The notes below the pieces were generated by a model. It was not told where the DNA came from, made no database searches, and saw only the letters and a list, made by a program, of their open reading frames with translations. Source: Halarsenatibacter silvermanii (lineage in GTDB: Bacteria > Bacillota > Halanaerobiia > Halanaerobiales > Halarsenatibacteraceae). Taken from it: DNA of 64,000 bases. Both the position numbers and the translations under genes were made by a program. Positions 43,808-52,956 of this stretch are shown here, piece after piece (position 1 is the first letter of the stretch; the number at the start of each line of letters is the position of its first letter). The stretch covers positions 1 through 64,000 of the forward strand of contig NZ_FNGO01000006.1 in NCBI RefSeq assembly GCF_900103135.1, in the 5' to 3' direction.

Positions 43808-44590
43808 ATGACTGACCTGTTAGATAAGAGCCGAAAAATCAATCGACTGCTGCAGCAGACAGGAGGAAAGCCGGTTGACTTCGATGAGATGGCCAAAGCT
43901 TTAAAAAGCGCCATAAGATGCAATGTGTATGTGGTAAGCCGAAAGGGCAAGATTTTGGGTCACAGTCTGCTCGATGATTTCGAATGCGACATTATGGAAG
44001 AAGAGGTAATCGATTCCGGTTATTTCCCCGAGGATTACAACAGTTTCATGCTGAATACCTATGAAACCAGAGACAACATCGATCAAAAAGACAATGACTG
44101 CGTCTTCAAAGAAGGTGAAGACTGTCTTTTCGAGGATAAATTAACCACTATAGTTCCCGTTGTCGGCGGCGGCGAAAGGCTGGGCACTCTTGTTTTAGCC
44201 CGTTATGATGATGAATTCGTCAATGAAGACCTGGTGCTGGGTGAATACGGGGCAGCCGTGGTGGGCATGGAGATACTCCGTTCCCGCAGCGAAAAAGTCG
44301 AAGAGGAAGCCAGAAAGAAAGCTGCTGTGCAGATAGCCATAGATACCCTTTCTTATTCTGAGCTTGAAGCTATCGAACACATATTCGAAGAGCTGGAAGG
44401 TGAAGAGGGTCTGCTGGTGGCCAGCAAAGTTGCCGATCGCGTGGGCATCACCCGCTCGGTCATAGTCAATGCTCTGCGCAAGTTCGAAAGCGCCGGTGTG
44501 ATCGAATCGCGCTCTCTGGGTATGAAGGGAACCTATATCAAGATTCTCAACGAGTATCTGCTGGATGAGCTCGACAAGATGATGATATAA
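43808..44590 (+). CDS. codY: Global nutrient regulator CodY
   Basis: CodY represses amino-acid and adaptation genes when branched-chain amino acids and GTP are high. The 260 residues have an N-terminal GAF-type ligand domain (about 1-155), a linker helix and a C-terminal winged helix containing [41 protein letters not shown], an almost invariant CodY block. ATG at 43808 has GGAGG 9 nt upstream; TTG 43799 abuts that site. A CodY target sequence was not recognised with confidence in nearby spacers. Confidence 0.96.
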   Translation: MTDLLDKSRKINRLLQQTGGKPVDFDEMAKALKSAIRCNVYVVSRKGKILGHSLLDDFECDIMEEEVIDSGYFPEDYNSFMLNTYETRDNIDQKDNDCVFKEGEDCLFEDKLTTIVPVVGGGERLGTLVLARYDDEFVNEDLVLGEYGAAVVGMEILRSRSEKVEEEARKKAAVQIAIDTLSYSELEAIEHIFEELEGEEGLLVASKVADRVGITRSVIVNALRKFESAGVIESRSLGMKGTYIKILNEYLLDELDKMMI

Positions 44591-44674
44591 AAGACGGGAA
44601 ATCTCAATAGTTGGCCGACATTTCCCAGATGTCTAAATCTGTAAGCTGCAAGCTGTATTTATCTGCCAATCATT

Positions 44675-44717
44675 CCTGCATGGTTTGTTATAAGCCGTGC
44701 AGGTTTTGTTTTTCTTC
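44675..44717 (+). terminator. Intrinsic terminator after codY
   Basis: CCTGCATGG (44675-44683) pairs with CCGTGCAGG (44695-44703) with one G-U, followed by TTTTGTTTTTCTTCTTT. Confidence 0.8.
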
Positions 44718-44841
44718 TTTGAATAAGCGGCAGGAATTAATTTTATTATGAAGAACTATAAATTATAGCGGCCGGGTCCAATTTTTGACGGCTTCTTTCC
44801 AATCTGTATCAAAAAGGATTTATTTAAGCGGGGGATTTAAT

Positions 44842-45348
44842 ATGGTTAAAACTAACAGCGGCAGCATGGAGGACAGCTCGACTGATTTTGAGGAAAAACA
44901 GTATATAGTTTTCAGCGCTGGCAATCAGGATTTTGGCGTCGAGATCATGCAGACCAGAGAGATCATCAATATGTCCGAGCTCACCGATATGCCGAACTCA
45001 CCTGATTTTATCAAGGGAATTGTAAATCTGCGCGGCGAGATAGTGCCTATAGTCGATCTGGAGAAAAGGTTGATGAAAAACGACACTTCGCTCTCCGCCG
45101 ATGAAGGGCGAATTATCGTCGTATCCATCAACGAAAACCTGGTGGGCATGCAGGTAAACCAGGTGGAGGGGATCATCCGGCTTGATACTTCGAAGATAGG
45201 TCAGGCTCCGGACATCACCACCAGTGTGAGGAGCAATTTTATAAAAGGAGTCGGCAAACTGGAAGAAAGACTTTTGATAATACTGGATCTGGTCAACGTA
45301 CTGACCGCTGAAGAAGTAGAACAGATCGAAGAGCTGGACACAGAATAG
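44842..45348 (+). CDS. cheW: Chemotaxis coupling protein CheW
   Basis: This 168-residue CheW bridges chemoreceptors and CheA. An acidic N-terminal tail of about 18 residues precedes the conserved domain: QYIVFSAGNQDFGVEI, the NSPDFIKGIVNLRGEIVPIVDL block and the late ERLLIILDL strand. ATG at 44842 has GGGGG upstream. It starts a cheW-cheC-cheD unit; cheA, cheY and receptors are outside the window. Confidence 0.94.
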   Translation: MVKTNSGSMEDSSTDFEEKQYIVFSAGNQDFGVEIMQTREIINMSELTDMPNSPDFIKGIVNLRGEIVPIVDLEKRLMKNDTSLSADEGRIIVVSINENLVGMQVNQVEGIIRLDTSKIGQAPDITTSVRSNFIKGVGKLEERLLIILDLVNVLTAEEVEQIEELDTE

Positions 45349-45360
45349 GAGGAATAAGCA

Positions 45361-45981
45361 TTGGCTGACGATCTGCTGAAAAACCTGGAAGAACAGGAAC
45401 TAGATGCGCTGAAAGAAATAGGTAATATCGGGGCCGGCAATGCCGCTACCGCCTTCGCCCAGTTTCTCGATAGAAGAGTTGACATGACCGTTCCTTCTGT
45501 CAACATAATTCCCCTCTCTGAAGCACACGAACTGACCGGTGACAGTGCTGAGAGGGTTGCCGGGATCAGGTTGAAGGTCATGGGCGATGCTCCTGCCACC
45601 ATTTTGTTTATGGCCGGAGGCGAAAGCGTGGAAAGGCTTGTCTCCATGGTGGCTGACAAGGATGTCGACTTCGAGGATCTCGATGAGATAGACTCCTCTG
45701 CCCTCAAGGAGCTCGTGAATATTTTAAGCGGTTCTTACCTCAACTCTCTCAACAAAATGACCGGTTTCAATCTCGTGCAGTCCGTACCTGAGTTTGCCGT
45801 GGATATGGCGGGAGCAATTATCAGCACCACTTTAGTTCCCGTGGGCAAGACCAGCGATTACACCATGGTTATAGAAACTCAGTTTGTCGAGGGAGGAGAG
45901 GAGATAGATAGCTATCTTATGCTGATACCTCACGGTGATTCTTTAAGGAAAATTCTTTCTTCACTGGGATTTGATTTCTGA
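45361..45981 (+). CDS. cheC: CheY-P phosphatase CheC
   Basis: This 206-residue protein has both ExxN phosphatase helices: ALKEIGNIGAGNAATA (Glu19, Asn22) and ALKELVNILSGSYLN (near residues 114-126). CheC also binds CheD, and in B. subtilis their exchange links CheY-P to receptor adaptation. The TTG start has AGGAGGAA upstream. The stop overlaps the cheD start (TGATGG). Together with cheX at 12483 the organism has two CheC-family phosphatases. Confidence 0.93.
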   Translation: MADDLLKNLEEQELDALKEIGNIGAGNAATAFAQFLDRRVDMTVPSVNIIPLSEAHELTGDSAERVAGIRLKVMGDAPATILFMAGGESVERLVSMVADKDVDFEDLDEIDSSALKELVNILSGSYLNSLNKMTGFNLVQSVPEFAVDMAGAIISTTLVPVGKTSDYTMVIETQFVEGGEEIDSYLMLIPHGDSLRKILSSLGFDF

Positions 45982-46457
45982 TGGATGGAGAAAACATAAA
46001 GGTGAGAATGGCCGAATATGGAATAGGCAGCAGCCCGGACAAAATCGTGACCATAGGCCTGGGATCCTGTCTGGGGATTACCCTTTTCGATCCCCGGAAA
46101 AAACTGGGCGGTATGGTCCATATAATGCTGCCCGAGAACAAGAAGAATTTAAAACCGGCAAAATATGCCGATACCGGGCTTCCCCTGCTGGTCGAGGAGA
46201 TGGAGAAAAAAGGCGCTTCCCGCCGGCGTTTCGAGGCTAAAATAGCCGGGGGGGCTTCCATGTTTTCTGTTTCGGAGAATTCCTCTCTGGATGTAGGTCG
46301 GCGCAATATCAAAAAGGTGGAGTCGGTTCTCGATGATTTGAATATCGATATTCTGGGAAAAGATGTCGGTGAAAATTTCGGCCGAACCATGGAGTTTTAT
46401 ACCAGCACCGGCGAGGTCATCATCACCTCACACCAGCGGGATGAACTCTCGCTTTAA
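45981..46457 (+). CDS. cheD: Chemoreceptor glutamine deamidase CheD
   Basis: This 158-residue cysteine amidohydrolase deamidates receptor glutamines. The catalytic Cys30 is in GLGSCLGI and His47 in GMVHIMLP, both expected for CheD. IAGGASMFSV and the NIKKVESVLDDLNI block are also conserved. The ATG overlaps the cheC stop, consistent with the CheC-CheD partnership. A MITE-like element lies 11 nt after the stop. Confidence 0.94.
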   Translation: MDGENIKVRMAEYGIGSSPDKIVTIGLGSCLGITLFDPRKKLGGMVHIMLPENKKNLKPAKYADTGLPLLVEEMEKKGASRRRFEAKIAGGASMFSVSENSSLDVGRRNIKKVESVLDDLNIDILGKDVGENFGRTMEFYTSTGEVIITSHQRDELSL

Positions 46458-46467
46458 AACGGTTTAA

Positions 46468-46540
46468 GGATCTTCTTGTTATCAGTTGATAGATAATGAG
46501 GTTTTACACAACTATTAACCAACTGGATACAAGAAAATCC
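46468..46540. mobile_element. MITE-like element A (73 bp)
   Basis: The ends are imperfect inverted repeats of about 21 nt. The left begins GGATCTTCTTG and ends ATCAGTTG; the right begins CAACTGGATACAAG and ends ATCC. The element is flanked exactly by an 8-bp direct repeat, CGGTTTAA, at 46460-46467 and 46541-46548, the footprint of insertion. The 21-nt left end recurs as the exact reverse complement at 55217-55237 in element B. No coding capacity, so a transposase would act in trans. As RNA it forms a long hairpin. Confidence 0.7.
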
Positions 46541-46612
46541 CGGTTTAATAATACGTCTGATTTTATGCAACCTTTTGATCATTTCTCAATCTTTTTGCCT
46601 CCGTTTTTTTTA

Positions 46613-46641
46613 TTGATATAGCTAAATCTTTATGTTATACT
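46613..46641 (+). promoter_or_regulatory. Promoter of rpsB-tsf
   Basis: TTGATA (46613-46618), a 17-nt spacer and TATACT (46636-46641), with TGT directly upstream as an extended -10. Predicted transcript start near 46648. Confidence 0.75.
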
Positions 46642-46647
46642 TCGAAT

Positions 46648-46804
46648 TAGGCAAAAAAAAGTTGCAAAAATCTACAGCACACACGCTCGTGGATCCTGCT
46701 GCGGGTGCCAGCCTATAGCTGGTTGCAGCCCTCAAGATATTGAGGGATAATTCAGGATAGGAAGCGGGCGGAGGTTTAACCAGGGAAGGAGGTGCAGCAA
46801 TTAT
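46648..46804 (+). ncRNA. Structured 5' leader of rpsB, candidate S2-binding RNA
   Basis: This leader of about 157 nt contains clear hairpins: CACG/CGTG (near 46681), CCAGC-CTATA-GCTGG (46708-46722) and CCCTCAA-GATA-TTGAGGG (46729-46746). S2 operons are autoregulated through leader RNAs in other bacteria. The match to a named family could not be tested. Confidence 0.5.
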
Positions 46805-47587
46805 ATGTCAGTAGTCAACATGAAAGAGCTGCTTGAATCGGGTGTTCACTTCGGCCATCAGACCCGACGCTGGAATCCCAAGATGGAATCCTATCTGTTC
46901 ACCGAACGGAACGGGATATACATCATCGATCTCCAGCAGACGGTATCCCTGATGGATGAGGCTTATGAGTTCGTCAGAAAAGAGGCCAGTAAGGGTAAAA
47001 CCATACTCTTTGTGGGCACCAAGCGGCAGGCTCAGGAAACTGTCAGAACCGAAGCTGAAAGGTGCGGCATGCCCTATGTGAATCAGCGCTGGCTGGGAGG
47101 TATGCTCACCAATTACGAGACCATCAAGAAAAGAATCGACCGTTTAGAAGAGATCGAACAGATGGAAGAGGACGGTCTTTTTGAGGTGCTTCCCAACAAA
47201 GAGGTTATAGAGCTCGAGCGCGAGCACGAAAAACTTGAGCGCAATCTGGGTGGCATCCGTCATATGGATGGTCTTCCCGATGTAGTCTTTATAACTGATT
47301 GCCGCAAGGAATCGATAGCAGTTGATGAGGCCAATAAGCTCAACATTCCCTTAGTGGCCATAGTCGACAGCAATTCCGATCCCGATCTGGTCGATTATGT
47401 CATTCCCGGCAATGATGACGCTATCAGAGCCGTCAAACTTTTGACCAGTCGGATTGCCGATGCAGTTTTGGCCGGTAAACAGGGGCGCAATTCAGATGAG
47501 CCCCAGCCGGAATCAGCCCGGGAAGAGCAGGCTGAGGACCGGGAAGAGAGCGATGAAGCTGAAAAAGAGAAGGCCGAAGCAGAATAA
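46805..47587 (+). CDS. rpsB: 30S ribosomal protein S2
   Basis: The 260 residues begin with the S2 signature [22 protein letters not shown] and contain [29 protein letters not shown] and the [13 protein letters not shown] block. About 30 residues of very acidic, probably disordered tail extend beyond the usual end. AAGGAGGTG lies 11 nt before the ATG, slightly long. It heads rpsB-tsf with a structured leader. Confidence 0.97.
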   Translation: MSVVNMKELLESGVHFGHQTRRWNPKMESYLFTERNGIYIIDLQQTVSLMDEAYEFVRKEASKGKTILFVGTKRQAQETVRTEAERCGMPYVNQRWLGGMLTNYETIKKRIDRLEEIEQMEEDGLFEVLPNKEVIELEREHEKLERNLGGIRHMDGLPDVVFITDCRKESIAVDEANKLNIPLVAIVDSNSDPDLVDYVIPGNDDAIRAVKLLTSRIADAVLAGKQGRNSDEPQPESAREEQAEDREESDEAEKEKAEAE

Positions 47588-47613
47588 ATAATATCAGAAT
47601 AACGTAAAAAGTT

Positions 47614-47645
47614 CCGGCTGCATCTGCTCCTGCAGCCGGGCTTTT
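47614..47645 (+). terminator. Attenuator-like hairpin between rpsB and tsf
   Basis: CCGGCTGCA (47614-47622) pairs with TGCAGCCGG (47631-47639), followed by GCTTTT. It may lower tsf relative to rpsB expression. Confidence 0.55.
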
Positions 47646-47676
47646 AAACGTGAATAAAGTCAGGGAGGTAATCAAG

Positions 47677-48561
47677 ATGGCAGATTTTGGCATGGATGAA
47701 ATTAAAAAACTGCGAGAACGGACCGGAGCAGGAGTCATGGACTGCAAGGAAGCTCTTCAGGAGAAAGATGGAGAGATAGAAGCAGCTATAGATTACCTGC
47801 GAGAAAAAGGCATGGCCGAAGCAGCCAGCCGCGATAAGGTAGCTGCAGAGGGTCTGGTCGAGGTCGAAGTTGCCGAAGATAAAAAGACCGGTCTTGTTTG
47901 TGAGGTTAACAGCGAGACCGATTTTGTCGCCCGCAACGACGAATTCGTCGAGCTGGTAGAAGAACTTTCCGGTCAGCTTTTCGAGAGTTCGGCCTGTGAA
48001 GTCGCTGATTTTCTGGAAGAGGACTGGGATGAAGAGCTTACAGTCGATGAAAAAATCCGGGAAGTAGCAGCCAGCATGGGTGAAAATATCAGGCTCAGAC
48101 GCTTTGAGCGCATTGAAACAGATGGATTTTTGGTAGGATATCTGCACCAGGGAGGCCAGATCGGCACGCTGGTCGAGGTCTCCGGCGAAGAAGATCTGCA
48201 GGCTGCCAAAAATATAGCCATGCATATAGCCGCCTCGGCTCCTAAATATATCGATAGAGACGAAGTCGCCGAGGAGGATATTGAAAGGGAAAAGAAGGTT
48301 TATCGAGAACAGATGATAAATGAGGGCAAGCCTGAACATATCATCGATGATATAGTAGAGGGAAAGATCGATAAATTCTATACGCAGATTTGCCTTCTGG
48401 AGCAGGAGTATGTTCGTGATCCCGATATGAACGTGGCCGAATATCTGGAAGAGGCAGGACTGGAGGTCGAAAACTTTGTCCGCTACGAGGTGGGCGAAGG
48501 GCTCGATACAGATGATGAGGATTTTGCCGAAGAAGTAAAAGCACAGGTTGAGGATAAATAA
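47677..48561 (+). CDS. tsf: Translation elongation factor Ts
   Basis: EF-Ts exchanges GDP for GTP on EF-Tu. The 294 residues have the UBA-like N-domain (MDEIKKLRERTGAGVMDCKEAL), the core TDF motif in CEVNSETDFVARNDEF, and the coiled-coil and second core domain (HIAASAPKYIDRDEV). This is the full-length two-domain form. ATG 47677 has GGGAGGT upstream; the in-frame start at 47650 has none. Confidence 0.97.
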   Translation: MADFGMDEIKKLRERTGAGVMDCKEALQEKDGEIEAAIDYLREKGMAEAASRDKVAAEGLVEVEVAEDKKTGLVCEVNSETDFVARNDEFVELVEELSGQLFESSACEVADFLEEDWDEELTVDEKIREVAASMGENIRLRRFERIETDGFLVGYLHQGGQIGTLVEVSGEEDLQAAKNIAMHIAASAPKYIDRDEVAEEDIEREKKVYREQMINEGKPEHIIDDIVEGKIDKFYTQICLLEQEYVRDPDMNVAEYLEEAGLEVENFVRYEVGEGLDTDDEDFAEEVKAQVEDK

Positions 48562-48567
48562 ACGGTG

Positions 48568-48607
48568 ATACAAAAGAGAACACAGCTCCCTGTGTTCTCT
48601 TTTGTAT
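48568..48607 (+). terminator. Perfect hairpin after tsf
   Basis: An 18-bp perfect stem (48568-48585 with 48590-48607) and a CTCC loop. The 3' arm ends TTTTGTAT, so the U-rich part is inside the stem, and the 5' arm gives AAAA on the other strand. A probable terminator, partial or bidirectional, before pyrH. Confidence 0.65.
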
Positions 48608-48635
48608 AACTGCAGTTTTTTATAAAAATATCTAA

Positions 48636-49424
<789 letters not shown>

Positions 49425-49449
49425 ATATCTTCAAAGGGGGTTTAATTCA

Positions 49450-50007
49450 ATGATTGGACAGGTTGAAGCCGAAGCGGAAGAAAAAATGCAGGAGGTCATC
49501 GAGGATCTGGAAAATGAGTTCAAAAATATTCAGACCGGCAGAGCTCGACCCTCGCTGGTCGAGGATATCGTGGTTAATTATTACGGAGAAAAAACACCGC
49601 TCAACCAGATGGCCAAAATTTCCGCACCTGAAGCCAGACTTCTGGTGATCGAGCCCTGGGATAAAAGCGTGATTGAAAATATTGAGAAGGCCATTATGAA
49701 AGAAGACTTAGGTTTTAACCCCAACAATGACGGCAATGTCATCAGGATCAATATTCCCAAATTGACCGAGGAGAGAAGAAATCAGCTTTCCAAACTTGCC
49801 AGCGAAAAAGCTGAAGAAGCCCGCGTCTCAATCAGGGAAATTCGCAGGGAAGGTATCGAGGAACTCGAACTTTTAGAGGATGAAAGCGAGATATCCGAGG
49901 ATAATTATTATCGTGGCGAGGAGAACATGCAGGAACTTCACGATCAATATATAGATAGGATAGATGAGATGCTGGAGGAGAAAAAAGAAAGAATAATGGA
50001 GGTTTAA
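49450..50007 (+). CDS. frr: Ribosome recycling factor
   Basis: The 185-residue RRF splits post-termination ribosomes with EF-G. FKNIQTGRARPSLVEDIVVNYYGEKTPLNQMA is the classic motif, and the LTEERRNQLSKLASEKAEEARVSIR block forms the helical bundle. Length is standard. AAAGGGGG precedes the ATG. Confidence 0.97.
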   Translation: MIGQVEAEAEEKMQEVIEDLENEFKNIQTGRARPSLVEDIVVNYYGEKTPLNQMAKISAPEARLLVIEPWDKSVIENIEKAIMKEDLGFNPNNDGNVIRINIPKLTEERRNQLSKLASEKAEEARVSIREIRREGIEELELLEDESEISEDNYYRGEENMQELHDQYIDRIDEMLEEKKERIMEV

Positions 50008-50014
50008 CTGCTGC

Positions 50015-50248
50015 ATGCAGCCTTTAGATGAAAAAACCCTGAGAGAATATAAACATAAATATCAGGGCGGCAGGCTGGCCGATTTTCTTCCCCGGCTGGA
50101 AGAGGACATACTTTACAGGCTGATAGAGGTAAAACCTCCCGACAAAAATGCAGGAAAGGGACCTGCCCGGGTCCTCAATATAAAATATTCCCGGGAGCAG
50201 GAGAGCAAGGTTTTACAGATTTATTACTGCATTGAAAATTATCCTTAA
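50015..50248 (+). CDS. Small conserved-position hypothetical protein (77 residues)
   Basis: This short basic-acidic protein lies between frr and uppS, 7 nt after frr. No family is recognised. It lacks a signal peptide or membrane segment and has one cysteine (in YYCIENYP). The GGAGG inside the end of frr is about 12 nt upstream of the ATG, a weak but possible site. Codon use resembles its neighbours and no other frame is open, which supports real coding. A GC hairpin (CCCCTCTCCGGAGGGG) follows at 50261-50276. Confidence 0.6.
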   Translation: MQPLDEKTLREYKHKYQGGRLADFLPRLEEDILYRLIEVKPPDKNAGKGPARVLNIKYSREQESKVLQIYYCIENYP

Positions 50249-50301
50249 ATTCTGCAGATCACCCCTCTCCGGAGGGGATGATTATTTTTAGGAGGAAAGC
50301 T

Positions 50302-51018
50302 ATGAAGCCGCCTGGACATATTGCTATAATAATGGATGGAAACGGCCGCTGGGCCCGAAGCCGCAGCCGTCCCCGCACCTTTGGACACGATCAGGGGGTT
50401 AAGGCGCTGGAAAGGACAGCCAGAGCTGCTGCAGACCTGGGGGTGGAATATTTAACTGTTTTTGCCTTTTCCACGGAGAACTGGGCTCGACCCAGCTCCG
50501 AGGTGGAGTTTTTATTTGAACTTCTCCAGGAGACTGTCAATGAGGAACTCGATAAACTGCAGGAAGAAGAGGATTTTATCATCAAATTTATCGGCCGCAG
50601 GGAAGAGCTTTCCCGGGATTTGAAACAGGCTATCGAGAGGATTGAAGAAGTATCGAAGGATAATGATGGCCTCCGCCTGACAGTGGCCTTCAATTACGGC
50701 GGCAGAAAAGAGATAATAGATGCGGCCAAAAACCATATGAAAAATTTCGATGATATCCAAAAAGCCGCCGCAGCCCTTGATGAAAATACCTTTGCCGAAA
50801 GTTTTTACGATCCCGGGATGCCTGATGTCGACCTTCTTATCCGCACCGGAGGCGAGAAAAGAATTTCCAACTTTTTGCTCTGGCAGCTGATCTATGCCGA
50901 GCTTTATTTCACCCCGACACTCTGGCCTGATTTCGATAGTGAAGATCTTGAGAAAGCCGTTGCCGATTTCAACGAGCGTTCCCGCCGTTTTGGCCGGGTT
51001 CCTGACGAAGGGAGCTGA
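50302..51018 (+). CDS. uppS: Undecaprenyl diphosphate synthase
   Basis: This 238-residue cis-prenyltransferase makes the C55 lipid carrier for wall synthesis. It has HIAIIMDGNGRWARSR (catalytic Asp in MDGNGRWA), FAFSTENWARP, FNYGGRKEIIDA and the dimer/diphosphate region DLLIRTGGEKRISNFLLWQLIYAELYFTPTLWPDF. ATG 50302 has AGGAGGAA upstream. It is followed by cdsA after 7 nt. Confidence 0.97.
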   Translation: MKPPGHIAIIMDGNGRWARSRSRPRTFGHDQGVKALERTARAAADLGVEYLTVFAFSTENWARPSSEVEFLFELLQETVNEELDKLQEEEDFIIKFIGRREELSRDLKQAIERIEEVSKDNDGLRLTVAFNYGGRKEIIDAAKNHMKNFDDIQKAAAALDENTFAESFYDPGMPDVDLLIRTGGEKRISNFLLWQLIYAELYFTPTLWPDFDSEDLEKAVADFNERSRRFGRVPDEGS

Positions 51019-51025
51019 TGCAGAG

Positions 51026-51835
51026 ATGCTTATCAAGCGGGTTGGAAGCGGAATCGCCGGGATTTCTTTTTTGATAGCGATAGTTTATGCAGGATCGCTG
51101 CCTTTTTTTCTGCTTTCCGCCCTGTTGACGGTGGTGGGAGCAGTTGAATATCATCGTCTGCTGCCCTCAAAAGAGGATGATAACCAGCTGCTGCTGCCGG
51201 CTTTGAGCCTTACTTTCATCTTTGCCCTTTATTTTTCCGCACGGCTCTCATCAGGGTTGATTCTGGCAGCGCTGGTCTTATTTCTCTCCTTTTTTCTGCT
51301 CTATATACTGCAGATAATAAATTTTAGCTATGAGGGCATTCTTTTGAAACTTCCCGTCCGATTTTTCGGGCTGATTTATCTGGGGGGAGGATTTTTCTTT
51401 CTCAGCCTGCTGCGGGACTTTTCTGCAGCCCCCCTGGCGCAGGCCCGAGCTCTCTGGTTTGTGCTGATAGCTACCTGGGCCAGTGACACCGGGGCTTATT
51501 TTGTAGGAAGAGCTCTGGGCAGAAAAAAGCTGGCTCCGAAAATTTCACCCAACAAGACGATCGCAGGAGCGCTGGGCGGACTTATGCTCTCCCTGCTTCT
51601 GGTTTCGATTTATACCCTGATTTTAGGCATTTTCAGGCCGCTCTGGATTCCGCTGGCTTTTCTGCTGGCAGCGGTGTCTATTCTGGGAGATCTTTTTGCC
51701 TCCTGCCTGAAAAGAGATGCGGGGGCTGATGATACCGGCGAAATAATCCCCGGCCACGGGGGCGTGCTGGATAGATTCGACAGCCTGCTTTTTTCCGCAC
51801 CCAGCGCCTATTTTTTGTTCTTATTTTTATTATGA
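51026..51835 (+). CDS. cdsA: Phosphatidate cytidylyltransferase
   Basis: This 269-residue polytopic membrane enzyme makes CDP-diacylglycerol. About seven hydrophobic segments are visible. The C-terminal signature LGDLFASCLKRDAGADDTG, with GHGGVLDRFDS, fits the CDP-diglyceride synthetase pattern; the usual Lys before Asp is replaced in RDAGADD, a small deviation. ATG 51026 has GGGAG upstream and follows uppS closely. Confidence 0.93.
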   Translation: MLIKRVGSGIAGISFLIAIVYAGSLPFFLLSALLTVVGAVEYHRLLPSKEDDNQLLLPALSLTFIFALYFSARLSSGLILAALVLFLSFFLLYILQIINFSYEGILLKLPVRFFGLIYLGGGFFFLSLLRDFSAAPLAQARALWFVLIATWASDTGAYFVGRALGRKKLAPKISPNKTIAGALGGLMLSLLLVSIYTLILGIFRPLWIPLAFLLAAVSILGDLFASCLKRDAGADDTGEIIPGHGGVLDRFDSLLFSAPSAYFLFLFLL

Positions 51836-51900
51836 GTTTCTGCCGGCCAAAAAAGTGCCGGATAGAACGTTTTTAGAACGAAATAAGCGAGGTAATTATT

Positions 51901-52956
51901 ATGGATAGAACGATTCGTCAGATGCTCATAACTGTACTCATACTGCTGGCCGGACTGTTCGTAATCCGTTTTCTTTTTATGCTTTTTGCCCCCTTTATTA
52001 TCGCTCTGATTCTGGCCAAACTTATCGATCCCGCCGTCACCGGCCTGGAGGCGAAAATTCCCGGAGGCAGAACGGCGGCCACACTGCTGGTGCTGGCCGT
52101 TTTGGTGGGAGTGCTGGTGCTTCTTTTGGTGTTAGGAGTTTCGCGGCTTTATGTCGAGGTCAATCAGATAATAGTCACTCTGCCCGAATATGAGACACTG
52201 GTTGAACAGCTGCAGTTTGAGGGCGACTGGAGGGAGCTGCTGGAAAGTTTTGAGATCTCCGATACCATCCTAGATGCTATAGAGGATAATATACAGATAA
52301 TTTTCTCCACCGTTCGTTCTGGAGTGCTGGAGATTGCCAATTATACTCTGAATGCTATCAGCAGACTGCCGATGGTGCTTGTAATTCTGTTTTTGAGCAT
52401 AGTGGCAACCTTTTATCTCAGCAAGGATAAAGATAGAATCGACCGCATGGTTTATAAGCTGTTTCCCGATGAATGGGAGGAGAGAGTGACGAGATTTAAA
52501 CAGGAACTCTCGGAGTCAGCTCTCGGTTATATCAAGGCTCAGCTGATCCTGATATCTATTTCGGGAACTATTACCGGCATAGGCTTATTTATCATGGACA
52601 GCGAGTATGCCCTGTCGCTGGCGGTTATGGCTGCTGTGCTCGATCTGATCCCTATTATAGGTCCGGCACTAATCTTCTACCCCTGGGCTGTTTTCAGTGT
52701 TTTAACCGGGAGTATCGGCACCGCCGTCGGGTTGATAGCCATTCATCTGACACTGACCGGAGTGCGTTCAGCCGCTGAAGGACAGATTATCGGAGGGAAT
52801 ATCGGGATTCACCCGCTGGCCACTCTGATGTCGCTTTTTGCCGGTTTTAGACTGCTGGGGGTTATAGGTTTATTGGCCGGTCCGGTACTGCTGGTACTGG
52901 TAAAAACTTCAGCCCGTGCCGGCTTAATTCCTTTCTGGGAGGCAGAAGAATATTGA
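51901..52956 (+). CDS. AI-2E family transporter, YtvI-like
   Basis: This 351-residue membrane protein has hydrophobic pairs near residues 8-40, 60-85, 150-175, 205-235 and 255-335. A typical PerM/AI-2E block is near FLSIVATFYLSKDKDR and the C-terminal EGQIIGGNIGIHPLATLMSLFAGFRLLG is characteristic. Characterised relatives export autoinducer-2 or act as Na+/H+ antiporters; B. subtilis YtvI is sporulation-associated. Its insertion between cdsA and dxr is unusual. The stop overlaps the dxr TTG start by 4 nt. The substrate is unknown. Confidence 0.87.
   Translation: MDRTIRQMLITVLILLAGLFVIRFLFMLFAPFIIALILAKLIDPAVTGLEAKIPGGRTAATLLVLAVLVGVLVLLLVLGVSRLYVEVNQIIVTLPEYETLVEQLQFEGDWRELLESFEISDTILDAIEDNIQIIFSTVRSGVLEIANYTLNAISRLPMVLVILFLSIVATFYLSKDKDRIDRMVYKLFPDEWEERVTRFKQELSESALGYIKAQLILISISGTITGIGLFIMDSEYALSLAVMAAVLDLIPIIGPALIFYPWAVFSVLTGSIGTAVGLIAIHLTLTGVRSAAEGQIIGGNIGIHPLATLMSLFAGFRLLGVIGLLAGPVLLVLVKTSARAGLIPFWEAEEY

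Larger units (their letters stand above)
46458..46804 (+). promoter_or_regulatory. Long spacer between cheD and rpsB
   Basis: This 347-nt stretch has no gene. It holds MITE-like element A (46468-46540), an AT-rich stretch, a strong promoter (46613-46641) and a structured rpsB leader (about 46648-46804). Confidence 0.75.
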
